From an uncultured Moraxella sp. (GTDB lineage: Bacteria; Pseudomonadota; Gammaproteobacteria; Pseudomonadales; Moraxellaceae), in the NCBI GenBank assembly GCA_937975585.1, contig CALJUC010000128.1, positions 1 through 34,791 on the forward strand: a stretch of 34,791 nt of DNA, read 5' to 3'. Below the pieces are notes generated by a model, which was given only the letters and a program-made list of their open reading frames with translations, ran no database searches and was not told the DNA's origin. Made by a program: the position numbers and the translations under genes. Below, in pieces: positions 26,015 through 33,504 of this stretch. The first letter of the stretch is position 1. Each line of letters begins with the position of its first letter.

Positions 26015-26695
26015 TTATCGGTAGCCATGCTCTGCCAAGAATGACATGGTAATCCCTCCGCTTGCGGTTGAATCCGTTGACTGCCCCATTTGACCTAGCT
26101 TATCGCCCATCAATAAACGCTCTAGATAGCGTGCTACTACATCTACCTCAATATTGACTAAATGACCGACTTGCCAATGTTTTGCGATGTTCGTAACTTG
26201 CGCAGTATGCGGAATAATATTCAGGCTAATAACATTATCCACCACCAAATTCGTGGTTAAACTAATGCCATCCACAGTGACCGAGCCTTTGGTTGCGACA
26301 TATTTGGCAAAAGCGGGTGGCACGGTAATTTCCACATAAATTGAGCGTGAATCTTGACGCATTGCCGTAATAGTCCCTGTGGTATCCACATGGCCGGACA
26401 CAATATGACCGCCAAATCGAGTCGTTGGCAGCATCGCTTTCTCTAAATTTAACGTATCACCGACTTTCCAATGTTGCATCGCGGTTTTGGCCAACGTTTC
26501 ACGCGAGACATCGACCGCATACCAGTTCACACCTTGATCAACCACGGTTAGACAAATGCCATTACTTGCGATAGAGTCACCTAACTTCACATCAGCAAAA
26601 TCCAACGTGTCCGATACAACGGTTAAACGCACATCGCCTTGGGTATGTTCGATACGCTTAATTTGGCCGGTGGCCTCAATAATACCAGTAAACAT
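26015..26695 (-). CDS. ribE: Riboflavin synthase, alpha chain
   Basis: Dismutates two molecules of 6,7-dimethyl-8-ribityllumazine to give riboflavin. The protein has the two-fold repeat: MFTGIIEATGQI at the N-terminus, and second-half landmarks FGGHIVSGHVDTTG and DGISLT. The start is ATG 26695 behind GAGGTG; a GTG two codons earlier is also possible. At 226 aa it carries a slightly long C-terminal tail. In many gammaproteobacteria nrdR, ribD and ribE are contiguous; here nearly 500 bp of gene-free DNA separates ribE from ribD. No FMN riboswitch was seen upstream. Confidence 0.95.
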   Translation of the reverse strand: MFTGIIEATGQIKRIEHTQGDVRLTVVSDTLDFADVKLGDSIASNGICLTVVDQGVNWYAVDVSRETLAKTAMQHWKVGDTLNLEKAMLPTTRFGGHIVSGHVDTTGTITAMRQDSRSIYVEITVPPAFAKYVATKGSVTVDGISLTTNLVVDNVISLNIIPHTAQVTNIAKHWQVGHLVNIEVDVVARYLERLLMGDKLGQMGQSTDSTASGGITMSFLAEHGYR

Positions 26696-26876
26696 ATTCA
26701 CCTCGATTTATCATCTATTAAAAATTTTACATCCCTAACCTTATATGAGTTAGGGCAATCTGATATACAAATAAATTAAAAATTATTTAAATACACTAAA
26801 CAATGTTAAAGTTAATGTATTTATTTGGCGCTTATCCATGTTAGATAAAAAGACATGTTACAAACCCCTAGTAACT

Positions 26877-26885
26877 TGTGGATAA
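26877..26885 (-). promoter_or_regulatory. DnaA box (perfect)
   Basis: TGTGGATAA on the plus strand, TTATCCACA on the minus strand. First perfect box after the AT-rich block. Confidence 0.75.
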
Positions 26886-26923
26886 CTTTTTAGCTGATGA
26901 TTTACAAAAGATATCTTAAAAAC

Positions 26924-26932
26924 TTATCCACA
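26924..26932 (+). promoter_or_regulatory. DnaA box (perfect)
   Basis: TTATCCACA, opposed to the box 47 bp to its left. Confidence 0.75.
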
Positions 26933-26969
26933 ACCGTATTAATCCACGATTTAAACCTACCTACCAATA

Positions 26970-26985
26970 TGTTTCATGTGAAACA
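26970..26985. promoter_or_regulatory. parS-like site with CATGTG core
   Basis: TGTTTCATGTGAAACA, identical to the parS consensus except one central base. Confidence 0.6.
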
Positions 26986-27035
26986 TAGTATTATCAAGGG
27001 TTGCAGGGGATTAATTTACAAAAAATAGAATTTTG

Positions 27036-27051
27036 TGTTCCATGTGAAACT
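27036..27051. promoter_or_regulatory. parS-like site with CATGTG core
   Basis: TGTTCCATGTGAAACT, directly beside the DnaA box at 27053. Confidence 0.5.
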
Positions 27052-27052
27052 T

Positions 27053-27061
27053 TTATCCACA
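27053..27061 (+). promoter_or_regulatory. DnaA box (perfect)
   Basis: TTATCCACA, one base after the parS-like site. Confidence 0.75.
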
Positions 27062-27107
27062 ATCTGATTTTATTTTAGTCAATAGGTAGAGCGTTTGACC
27101 TAAGGCT

Positions 27108-27116
27108 TGTGGAAAA
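27108..27116 (-). promoter_or_regulatory. DnaA box (one mismatch)
   Basis: TGTGGAAAA, one base off TGTGGATAA. Confidence 0.4.
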
Positions 27117-27192
27117 CTTTTTGATGACCCCAAAATATAGTGTCTATCACTGATTGGCATACCTACTGACACATGTTTTTTATTAAAATAAG

Positions 27193-28266
27193 CTAATCAA
27201 AGCGGTAGCATAGTTTTAAATCATTACCGATGGTTTCATGTGAAACCAAATGGAAACGATACTGTTGCGACATTTGACTAAAATCCAATTGGGTCATCGG
27301 TAAAGCAGTGTACCCTAATAAACAAGGGGCTTGATAGATAATCCATTCATCTACTAGACGTGCTTGTAAAAAGGCAGTGGTAACACCGGTACCAGCCTCT
27401 ACTAACACATCTTGAACGTGGTATTCATCACGTAAGCGCTGCAATAAGGTGGGCAAATTAATTTGTTTATCTTGTACCAGTAGAATAGGGCGCTGTCGTT
27501 GCTGCTGTTGGTACCAATCCCCATTAGGGTCGATTTGACCACGCCGATCTAACACGACTAGCAAAGGCTGTGGAATATCCGCTACCGGCACACCCAAGGC
27601 TGCACTACGCACATTTAAGCTTGGTAAATCCGCCAATACGGTTTGGCTACCGGTAATAATCGCACCTGATAGCGCGCGTAGGCGTTGGACATCCTCTCGA
27701 GCGGCTTCGCCCGTTATCCACTGGGACTCGCCACTTGCCATCGCAATCCTGCCATCTAGACTACAAGCTGTCTTTACACGTACGTAGGGTAAACCACCTA
27801 ACATAGTGCGGAAAAATCCAGTATTCAGTGCATAAGCCGCTTCATGACAGATATCAATCGTCACTTGAATCCCTGCTGCCAACAGCTTAGCAATGCCACC
27901 ACCGGCTACTTTAGGGTTCGGGTCAGTCACGGCAATGACCACACGTGCTATACCAGATGCGATTAATGCATCAGCACAAGGTGGCGTGCGCCCATAATGG
28001 CTACAGGGTTCTAAGGTGACGTAAGCCGTCGCACCAGCTAACAAATCCGCAAAATGTTCTCGCGCATCGCGTAAAGCAAATACTTCTGCATGGGGCTGTC
28101 CCGCTTGATAATGATAGCCACGACCAATTACCTTGCCTTGGCTCACAATCACACAACCCACCCGTGGATTAGGCCGCGTGGTATAAAACCCACGTTTGGC
28201 TAATTCAATAGCCTGCTGCATATAGTATTGATCTTGGTACTGTTGTTCAGTAGGGGAGAGGGTCAT
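27193..28266 (-). CDS. ribD: Bifunctional riboflavin deaminase/reductase RibD
   Basis: Deaminates and then reduces the pyrimidine intermediate of riboflavin synthesis. The N-terminal deaminase domain has zinc ligands H59, C88 and C97 with E61 as proton carrier (HAEVF, PCSHYGRTPPC). The C-terminal reductase domain (about 150-357) opens with PYVRVKTACSLDGRIA and contains SQWITGEAAREDVQRLRA. Length 357 aa. It starts 21 bp after nrdR and is likely co-transcribed with it. The last residues overlap a parS-like palindrome (27232-27247, read as VSHET). Confidence 0.96.
   Translation of the reverse strand: MTLSPTEQQYQDQYYMQQAIELAKRGFYTTRPNPRVGCVIVSQGKVIGRGYHYQAGQPHAEVFALRDAREHFADLLAGATAYVTLEPCSHYGRTPPCADALIASGIARVVIAVTDPNPKVAGGGIAKLLAAGIQVTIDICHEAAYALNTGFFRTMLGGLPYVRVKTACSLDGRIAMASGESQWITGEAAREDVQRLRALSGAIITGSQTVLADLPSLNVRSAALGVPVADIPQPLLVVLDRRGQIDPNGDWYQQQQRQRPILLVQDKQINLPTLLQRLRDEYHVQDVLVEAGTGVTTAFLQARLVDEWIIYQAPCLLGYTALPMTQLDFSQMSQQYRFHLVSHETIGNDLKLCYRFD
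27232..27247. promoter_or_regulatory. parS-like site with CATGTG core, in the ribD 3' end
   Basis: GGTTTCATGTGAAACC, one central base off the site-1 palindrome. Confidence 0.5.
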
Positions 28267-28287
28267 AATCTGAGTAACCTACAGCGT

Positions 28288-28809
28288 TTAGCTACGCTTT
28301 TTGGCGGGACGTTTCTTGGCTAAACCGTCAATTTTTTCACTGATTTCGGCTTTATTGGCGGTATCTGATAGGCTCGATAAGACTTGTTTAAAGGCATCAA
28401 TGTCTTGAAAATCACGATATACACTGGCAAAACGTACATACGCGACATCATCCATGTCTTTAAGCTCGGTCATGACAATCTCACCAAGCACTTTACTGCT
28501 CACTTCGCGCTCACCCATTTGACGTAAGGTTTTTTCGATGCGACTAATCATCGCCTCGATACGATCGCTATCGACGGGACGTTTTTGCAATGGTAATTGA
28601 ATCGAACGACGTAGTTTTTGCCCATCAAACGGCTCGATACGACCGTTCGACTTGATAATCCGTGGCATAACCGCTTCGATAATCTCAAAGGTGGTAAAAC
28701 GCTCTTGGCAAGCAACACACTGGCGACGGCGACGCACTTGTGCGCCCTCAGCAGCGAGGCGTGAATCAATGACTTTGGTATCATCAGCGTTACAAAAAGG
28801 GCAATGCAT
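28288..28809 (-). CDS. nrdR: Transcriptional repressor NrdR
   Basis: Zinc-ribbon and ATP-cone repressor that senses nucleotides and represses ribonucleotide reductase genes. The zinc ribbon uses C3, C6, C31 and C34 (MHCPFC and CVAC), with the DNA-contacting QVRRRRQC segment. The ATP-cone (about 49-139) has IIKSNGRIEPFDGQKLRRSI. At 173 aa it is longer than the ~150 aa norm because of a Lys/Arg-rich tail ending AKKRPAKKRS. It lies 42 bp after mnmE and 21 bp before ribD; the nrdR-ribD pairing is common. No complete NrdR box was found in the window. Confidence 0.97.
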   Translation of the reverse strand: MHCPFCNADDTKVIDSRLAAEGAQVRRRRQCVACQERFTTFEIIEAVMPRIIKSNGRIEPFDGQKLRRSIQLPLQKRPVDSDRIEAMISRIEKTLRQMGEREVSSKVLGEIVMTELKDMDDVAYVRFASVYRDFQDIDAFKQVLSSLSDTANKAEISEKIDGLAKKRPAKKRS

Positions 28810-28851
28810 TGTAATTTCCTATCAACAGGTGCTTTACTAAGCTAAGCAAGG

Positions 28852-30258
28852 TTATTTGCCAATACAAAAGCTACCAAAAATCTTGCCTAACAAGTCATCT
28901 GCGGTAAATTCACCGGTGATTTCTGCAAGACTTAGTTGTGCTTGGCGCAAACTTTCTGCCACCAACTCGCCCGCATGAAAGACATGTAGCTGCTCATCTG
29001 CCTCACTTAAGGCTTGTGCGGTACGTCGCAACGCGTCTAAATGACGGGTACGGGCAATTAGGCTATTTTCAGGTGGATGAAAACCGACCATATCGCAAAT
29101 TTTCGTCGTCAATGCGTCAAGTCCTTGACCGGATTTGCATGACACATATACAGGTTCATAATGATCAGTGGATTGGGCAAAACTTGTGGATAACTTATGG
29201 TTATCCGCAGTGGCCAAATCAATCTTATTGCCAATCATTAGCATATGCTTAGAGGCGGGTAATTCGCCAAATAGCTCGGTGGCTAAGGCTAATGGGTCGT
29301 TTTCTTGGCTGCTATCATAGACCATCAGTAGCAAATCTGCCTGTTCGATGGCTTGTTTGGCGCGTTCAATACCGGCTTGTTCGACAATATCATCGGTTTG
29401 GCGTAGCCCTGCGGTATCCGTCAAATTAAGTGTTAGGCCATTTAACACAATGGTCTCTTGCAAGATATCTCGTGTAGTACCTGCAATATCGGTCACAATC
29501 GCACGCTCTTGTCCTGCCAATCGATTGAGCAAGCTTGATTTACCGGCGTTTGGACGCCCCGCAATCACCACTGATACCCCATCACGTAATAGCTGACCTT
29601 GCTTTGCGGTAGCAAGTACTTCAGCGACCTTTGCTCGTACATTGGCAAGCTTATCCGCAATTTGTGCATCCGCCAAGAAGTCGACATCTTCTTCATCAGG
29701 AAAGTCAATTGCTGCCTCGACATGCAGACGCAAATTAATTAACAACTCGAGCAGCTCATGAATTTTGGCAGAAAATTCACCTGTGAGGGAGCGTAACGCG
29801 CTTTTTGCCGCCGCAATACTCGTGGCGTCAATCGCATCGGCAATCGCTTCTGCCTGTACCAAGTCTAATTTATCATTATCAAACGCACGTGCCGAAAACT
29901 CACCAGGTGCCGCTTGCTTCGCCCCTAACTCAAACAACCGTGCCAACAATTGCTGCTGCAAAATCATGCCACCATGGCCTTGGATTTCGACCACATCCTC
30001 ACCCGTAAACGAATTCGGTGCCGCAAAATACAAAATTAACCCTTCATCGATAATGGTATGCTCAGCATCATAGAAGCGACAGAAATGGGCATAGCGTGGT
30101 CGTAATACCAATCTACCCGTTAACTGCTGTGCAATCTGATAGGCTTGGCTTCCCGATAGGCGAATGACGCCCACACCACCACGGCCTATCGGTGAGGCAA
30201 TCGCAGCAATCGTCGGTAAGTCGGCAGTCGGCTGTTGGGCATTAGAATCTGGGTACAT
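28852..30258 (-). CDS. mnmE: tRNA modification GTPase MnmE
   Basis: With MnmG it builds the (carboxymethyl)aminomethyl group on U34 of several tRNAs. The N-terminal formyl-THF-binding domain starts TIAAIASPIGRGGVGVIRLSG. The G domain inserted in the helical domain shows G1 GRPNAGKSS, G2/G3 GTTRD and DTAG, and G4 NKID. The C-terminus ends in the essential FCIGK. The start is ATG 30258 after GAGAG, giving 468 aa; a TTG three codons earlier is rejected. It follows yidC in the classical rpmH-rnpA-yidD-yidC-mnmE order. A DnaA-box pair lies inside at 29185-29209. Confidence 0.97.
   Translation of the reverse strand: MYPDSNAQQPTADLPTIAAIASPIGRGGVGVIRLSGSQAYQIAQQLTGRLVLRPRYAHFCRFYDAEHTIIDEGLILYFAAPNSFTGEDVVEIQGHGGMILQQQLLARLFELGAKQAAPGEFSARAFDNDKLDLVQAEAIADAIDATSIAAAKSALRSLTGEFSAKIHELLELLINLRLHVEAAIDFPDEEDVDFLADAQIADKLANVRAKVAEVLATAKQGQLLRDGVSVVIAGRPNAGKSSLLNRLAGQERAIVTDIAGTTRDILQETIVLNGLTLNLTDTAGLRQTDDIVEQAGIERAKQAIEQADLLLMVYDSSQENDPLALATELFGELPASKHMLMIGNKIDLATADNHKLSTSFAQSTDHYEPVYVSCKSGQGLDALTTKICDMVGFHPPENSLIARTRHLDALRRTAQALSEADEQLHVFHAGELVAESLRQAQLSLAEITGEFTADDLLGKIFGSFCIGK
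29185..29209. promoter_or_regulatory. Inverted DnaA-box pair inside mnmE
   Basis: A perfect TGTGGATAA (29185-29193) faces a one-mismatch TTATCCGCA (29201-29209) with a 7-bp gap. Within coding sequence. Confidence 0.35.
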
Positions 30259-30332
30259 GGCTCTCAAAAATCTAGGGTTTGCGCTTATTTTAACATTGCT
30301 TCAAGATTTACCCTACCAGTTTTTATCATAAA

Positions 30333-30362
30333 AAAACCCGCTAGTATGACACTAACGGGTTT
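30333..30362 (-). terminator. Terminator after yidC
   Basis: Hairpin AAACCCGCTAGT-ATGAC-ACTAACGGGTTT with one G-U type mismatch. Preceding A-run gives the T-tail for the minus strand. It lies between yidC and mnmE, so mnmE probably has its own promoter or depends on read-through. Confidence 0.82.
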
Positions 30363-30382
30363 GGTAACAAGTGGGCTAAAGC

Positions 30383-32065
30383 TTATACGACATTACGTGC
30401 TGCATCTTTTGCTGCTTGTTCTTTTTCCACTTTTTTATTGATTAGATACTGCTGTGCCATACTAAACAAGTTATTCACTGTCCAGTAAAGCACCAAACCA
30501 GCTGGGAAGAACAACATAAACACGGTGAAGATAATCGGCATAAACTTCATCACGCGCGCTTGCATTGGATCCGTTGGTTGTGGGTTGAGATGCTGTTGGA
30601 AGAACATCGCCGCGCCCATAATCAATGGCAAGATAAAGTAGGGATCCATGGTCGACAAGTCTTTAATCCACAAAATCCATGGCGCATGACGCAACTGTAC
30701 AGACTCTACCAATACCCAGTACAACGCTAAGAAAATTGGCATTTGAACGATGATTGGCAAACAACCCGCCATTGGGTTCACTTGCTCTTCTTTATAGATT
30801 TTCATCATCTCTTGGCTCATACGCATACGGTCATCGCCAAACTCTTCTTTTAATGCTTGTAGGCGAGGGGCGACGGCACGCATTTTTGCCATTGAGTAAT
30901 AGCTTTTGTTCGCGATTGGCATCAAGATAATTTTGACAATGATAGTCAGCGCAATAATTGCCCAACCCCAGTTGCCGATAATGTTATGAATACTTTGTAA
31001 TAGCCAGAATAATACTTTTGAAATCGGCCATAAAATACCATAATCAACGGTCTTATCTAATCCGTCAGCCAATGGTTTTAAGGTTTCAGGGGTTTTTGGA
31101 CCTGCATATAGCGTCGAAGATAAGGTAACTTGCTTATTCGGTGCAACAGACACTGGGTTACTGGTAAAACCAATGATGTGCTCGTTCTCAGTCTCACGGC
31201 TATAAAAATTCGCGGTAAACTCTTTTGGCACCCAAGATGATACAAAGTAATGCTGTACCATGGCCACCCAACCTTTGTCGCTCTTGGCATTTAACGCTTC
31301 ATTAAAGTTGCCAAATTTGAGCTTATTATACGGGCTATCCGGTGTACCCCATGCGCCACCTAGATAGGTTGACATGCTCATGGCACCTTTATTTTCTAAG
31401 CCAGGGTCTTTGCTACTGTCGCGTTTAAGCTGGGCAAATAGTTGACCTTGCCAAGGCTTACCGCTGGTATTATTAACATTGTAGCTAACACTGATAGGAT
31501 ACTGTCCCTTCGTAAAGGTATAGCTCTTAGTAATCGTAACGCCATCTTTTTGATAGGTTAGGGGTACTGTCAAGGTGTTTTGATTCGGCGCCATGACAAA
31601 CTGATTACTAGATGCGCTATAAGTAGCTCGACCTTCAGCCGTATCAACACCATTTGCACCGATCAGACCTGACTGGGCAACATACACACGTGTAGCATCG
31701 TTTTGCAATAACACAAACGGTTGTTTTACCCCTAGGTTGGCATCATAGTCACGTAACGCAGCATATACCACATCACCGCCCACTGGATTAATACGCAAGT
31801 CGTATTTATCTGTTTGGACACTAATAAGACCCGTAGTAGGCGCGGCCGTTGCACCGGTTGCTGGCGTTGGTGCAGCCGATACCGGTACGTCATTGGCAGC
31901 ATTACCACCACTACCAGGTATATCAGTATTACTTGTGGCTGTCGCAACGGGCGTACTGACTGCTTGGGTATTCACATTGGCATAATCATCTCGCCATGCC
32001 AGAATTAACAGGTAACCTGTAATGAGCATTGCAACAATAATTAATGTCCGTAAAATTTTCTGCAT
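30383..32065 (-). CDS. yidC: Membrane protein insertase YidC
   Basis: Inserts and folds inner-membrane proteins with or without Sec. It has a first membrane segment at 5-25 (LRTLIIVAMLITGYLLILAW), then a Thr/Ala/Pro/Gly-rich linker and a large periplasmic beta domain to about 340. The conserved core with five membrane segments follows: LLQSIHNIIGNWGWAIIALTIIVKIILMPI, the cytoplasmic hairpin AVAPRLQALKEEFGDDRMRMSQEMMKIYKEEQVNPMAGC, and the later helices. The basic C-terminus is short. Length 560 aa, normal for the gammaproteobacterial form. It lies 164 bp after yidD. Confidence 0.98.
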   Translation of the reverse strand: MQKILRTLIIVAMLITGYLLILAWRDDYANVNTQAVSTPVATATSNTDIPGSGGNAANDVPVSAAPTPATGATAAPTTGLISVQTDKYDLRINPVGGDVVYAALRDYDANLGVKQPFVLLQNDATRVYVAQSGLIGANGVDTAEGRATYSASSNQFVMAPNQNTLTVPLTYQKDGVTITKSYTFTKGQYPISVSYNVNNTSGKPWQGQLFAQLKRDSSKDPGLENKGAMSMSTYLGGAWGTPDSPYNKLKFGNFNEALNAKSDKGWVAMVQHYFVSSWVPKEFTANFYSRETENEHIIGFTSNPVSVAPNKQVTLSSTLYAGPKTPETLKPLADGLDKTVDYGILWPISKVLFWLLQSIHNIIGNWGWAIIALTIIVKIILMPIANKSYYSMAKMRAVAPRLQALKEEFGDDRMRMSQEMMKIYKEEQVNPMAGCLPIIVQMPIFLALYWVLVESVQLRHAPWILWIKDLSTMDPYFILPLIMGAAMFFQQHLNPQPTDPMQARVMKFMPIIFTVFMLFFPAGLVLYWTVNNLFSMAQQYLINKKVEKEQAAKDAARNVV

Positions 32066-32229
32066 AGAGTTATCCTATCTATGACCTAAATGCTTATCAA
32101 TAGTCGATAAATTCCAACTAACTGAGTACAAATACAATTACAAAATAGACGGTATTTTACTAAAAAAACCATCAAAAAGATATGCAATAATTATCCAGGT
32201 GTTTTAAGAAATTAGCGCACGCAATATAT

Positions 32230-32553
32230 CTAGTAACGCAAGCCCCAATACCATACCCCGAGCCCAACTTTAGAGGGCGTTATATAGTGATATTTCAATC
32301 GGTAAAGGGGTAACGGTACAAAGTCAATGCCGGAGCCACCCCAAGGGTGACAACGACAAACACGCTTCACTGCGAGCCATCCACCATGCATACCCCCATG
32401 TAACCTTAATGCCTCAATTGCATAGCTTGAGCAAGTGGGGTAAAAACGGCAACGAGGTGGGATTAGCGGACTAATCAGTAATCGATAACCCTTAATAAGC
32501 ACTAATAAACTCTTAGCAATAAGGCGATTAATAAATTGCTTAATCGAAGTCAT
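32230..32553 (-). CDS. yidD: Membrane protein insertion efficiency factor YidD
   Basis: Small peripheral inner-membrane protein that assists YidC. An amphipathic N-terminal helix is followed by YRLLISPLIPPRCRFYPTCSSYAIEALRLHG and the CRCHPWGGSGIDFVP ending that define the family, with three conserved Cys. At 107 aa it is about 20 residues longer than usual; the extra tail is hydrophobic and aromatic (LGVWYWGLRY). It lies between rnpA and yidC, 37 bp from rnpA. Confidence 0.95.
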   Translation of the reverse strand: MTSIKQFINRLIAKSLLVLIKGYRLLISPLIPPRCRFYPTCSSYAIEALRLHGGMHGGWLAVKRVCRCHPWGGSGIDFVPLPLYRLKYHYITPSKVGLGVWYWGLRY

Positions 32554-32590
32554 AGCAGTTTAGAACAAGATCTTTAACATAAAGCCAGCA

Positions 32591-33037
32591 TCACTTGGAA
32601 GTAGCTTTTGTAGACGATTTAAGCTTACGATTTATCATCTCAAATGCCATCTTTAGCTGTTGATAAATATCAGCATTTGACAATGATTCAGGGGACTGTT
32701 TAATCGTTAACACAACATCTACTGGCACTATTAGCTGATGTTGGTGCAAACGAAAATACTCACGCGTTAATCGTTTAATACGATTACGCTCATGTGCGCG
32801 TTTGACTTTTTTCTTCGTGATGGCTAAACCGATACGGCTTTCAGTCTGCTCTGACAATATAGACTGTGGTCGAGTACGAACAAAACACATTAGATGAGAT
32901 TGGTGGATTTTAAAGCTGATATTATCAAATACTTGTTTAAAATCAGCTGGCACTAGCAAACGCTGCTGCTTTGTAAAGTGCTGCTTAACAGGATTAAGCT
33001 CACCATCCACACTCGCATTTGCTAACAACTTATCCAC
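32591..33037 (-). CDS. rnpA: Ribonuclease P protein component
   Basis: Basic protein subunit of RNase P that helps the RNA subunit bind pre-tRNA leader sequences. Family features are FTKQQRLLVPADFKQVF at the start and the RNR motif region KRAHERNRIKRLTREYFR. The chosen GTG start (33037) lies inside a perfect DnaA box; it gives 148 aa with an 18-residue leader before the family core. A GTG nine codons in is an alternative. It is 204 bp downstream of rpmH, with a hairpin between. Confidence 0.94.
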   Translation of the reverse strand: MDKLLANASVDGELNPVKQHFTKQQRLLVPADFKQVFDNISFKIHQSHLMCFVRTRPQSILSEQTESRIGLAITKKKVKRAHERNRIKRLTREYFRLHQHQLIVPVDVVLTIKQSPESLSNADIYQQLKMAFEMINRKLKSSTKATSK

Positions 33038-33038
33038 A
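33030..33038 (+). promoter_or_regulatory. DnaA box over the rnpA start codon
   Basis: Perfect TTATCCACA. Its minus-strand reading TGTGGATAA contains the GTG start of rnpA. Confidence 0.45.
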
Positions 33039-33143
33039 ATTTATCCTAACATATCAGGTTTATCCGCCAAATTCACTGAACAAATCAAAAATTCTTACTT
33101 CAAAGTGGAGTAGGGGAGGATAATTGATTAAAAATACCACAAT

Positions 33144-33176
33144 AAAAAAAGCGACATAAGTCATTATATCGCTTTT
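33144..33176 (-). terminator. Terminator or attenuator between rpmH and rnpA
   Basis: Stem AAAAGCGACATA / TATATCGCTTTT with one mismatch and a 6-base loop; A7 on the left becomes the minus-strand T-run. It would reduce read-through from the strong rpmH promoter into rnpA. Confidence 0.8.
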
Positions 33177-33241
33177 GACATTTAGCAAAACATGGGAGAC
33201 TAAAACCAGTCATTGTTAAGCTAACGTAATTCGTTCGTCAA

Positions 33242-33376
33242 TTACACGGTTAAACGATGACGACCTTTAGCGCGGCGACGAGCTAATACTTGACGACCTT
33301 TTTTGGTAGCCATACGGGCACGGAAACCGTGAGTACGTTTGCGTTTGATAACGCTTGGTTGGAAAGTACGTTTCAT
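33242..33376 (-). CDS. rpmH: 50S ribosomal protein L34
   Basis: Forty-four-residue basic ribosomal protein, MKRTFQPSVIKRKRTHGFRA at the start and RRRAKGRHRLTV at the end, matching the L34 family throughout. A strong sigma-70 promoter lies upstream and a terminator downstream. In most relatives dnaA lies divergently upstream; here an insertion sequence takes that place. Confidence 0.98.
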   Translation of the reverse strand: MKRTFQPSVIKRKRTHGFRARMATKKGRQVLARRRAKGRHRLTV

Positions 33377-33457
33377 GGGTATTCACCTGAACTAAAAAGG
33401 GTTATGAACTCATCGGATCGATGACAATACTGACATTACAAAAACAGTTAATCCAAT

Positions 33458-33486
33458 ATTATCCTAGTTTTAAGCATTCAAGTCAA
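33458..33486 (-). promoter_or_regulatory. Sigma-70 promoter of rpmH
   Basis: On the minus strand: -35 TTGACT (33481-33486), exactly 17 bp, -10 GATAAT (33458-33463). Each hexamer is one base off consensus. The IS end lies 18 bp upstream of the -35, so the promoter is intact. Confidence 0.8.
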
Positions 33487-33504
33487 GAAATAGCTAACTA
33501 AATC

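Larger units (their letters stand above)
26760..27116. other. Candidate replication origin or DnaA-binding region
   Basis: The gene-free 26696-27192 region contains a very AT-rich block (about 26760-26828), then perfect DnaA boxes at 26877, 26924 and 27053, a one-mismatch box at 27108, and two parS-like palindromes between them. This is the layout of a bacterial oriC: unwinding element beside clustered DnaA boxes. Against it, dnaA is not in the window and the block to the right would be transcribed head-on to a rightward fork. A DnaA-titration or regulatory site is the main alternative. Confidence 0.6.

Noticed and set aside
26495..26510. Eighth CACG-type parS candidate in ribE (CGTTTCACGCGAGACA)
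   Set aside because: Two inner mismatches break the palindrome, and the VSRETL peptide is natural at this place in riboflavin synthases.
27134..27143. NrdR-box half (AATATAGTGT) before ribE
   Set aside because: The matching left half is absent.
26696..27192. FMN riboswitch for ribE
   Set aside because: None of the conserved RFN boxes is present.
33377..33504. oriC directly upstream of rpmH
   Set aside because: No DnaA box and no repeat cluster in the 128 bp before the IS.
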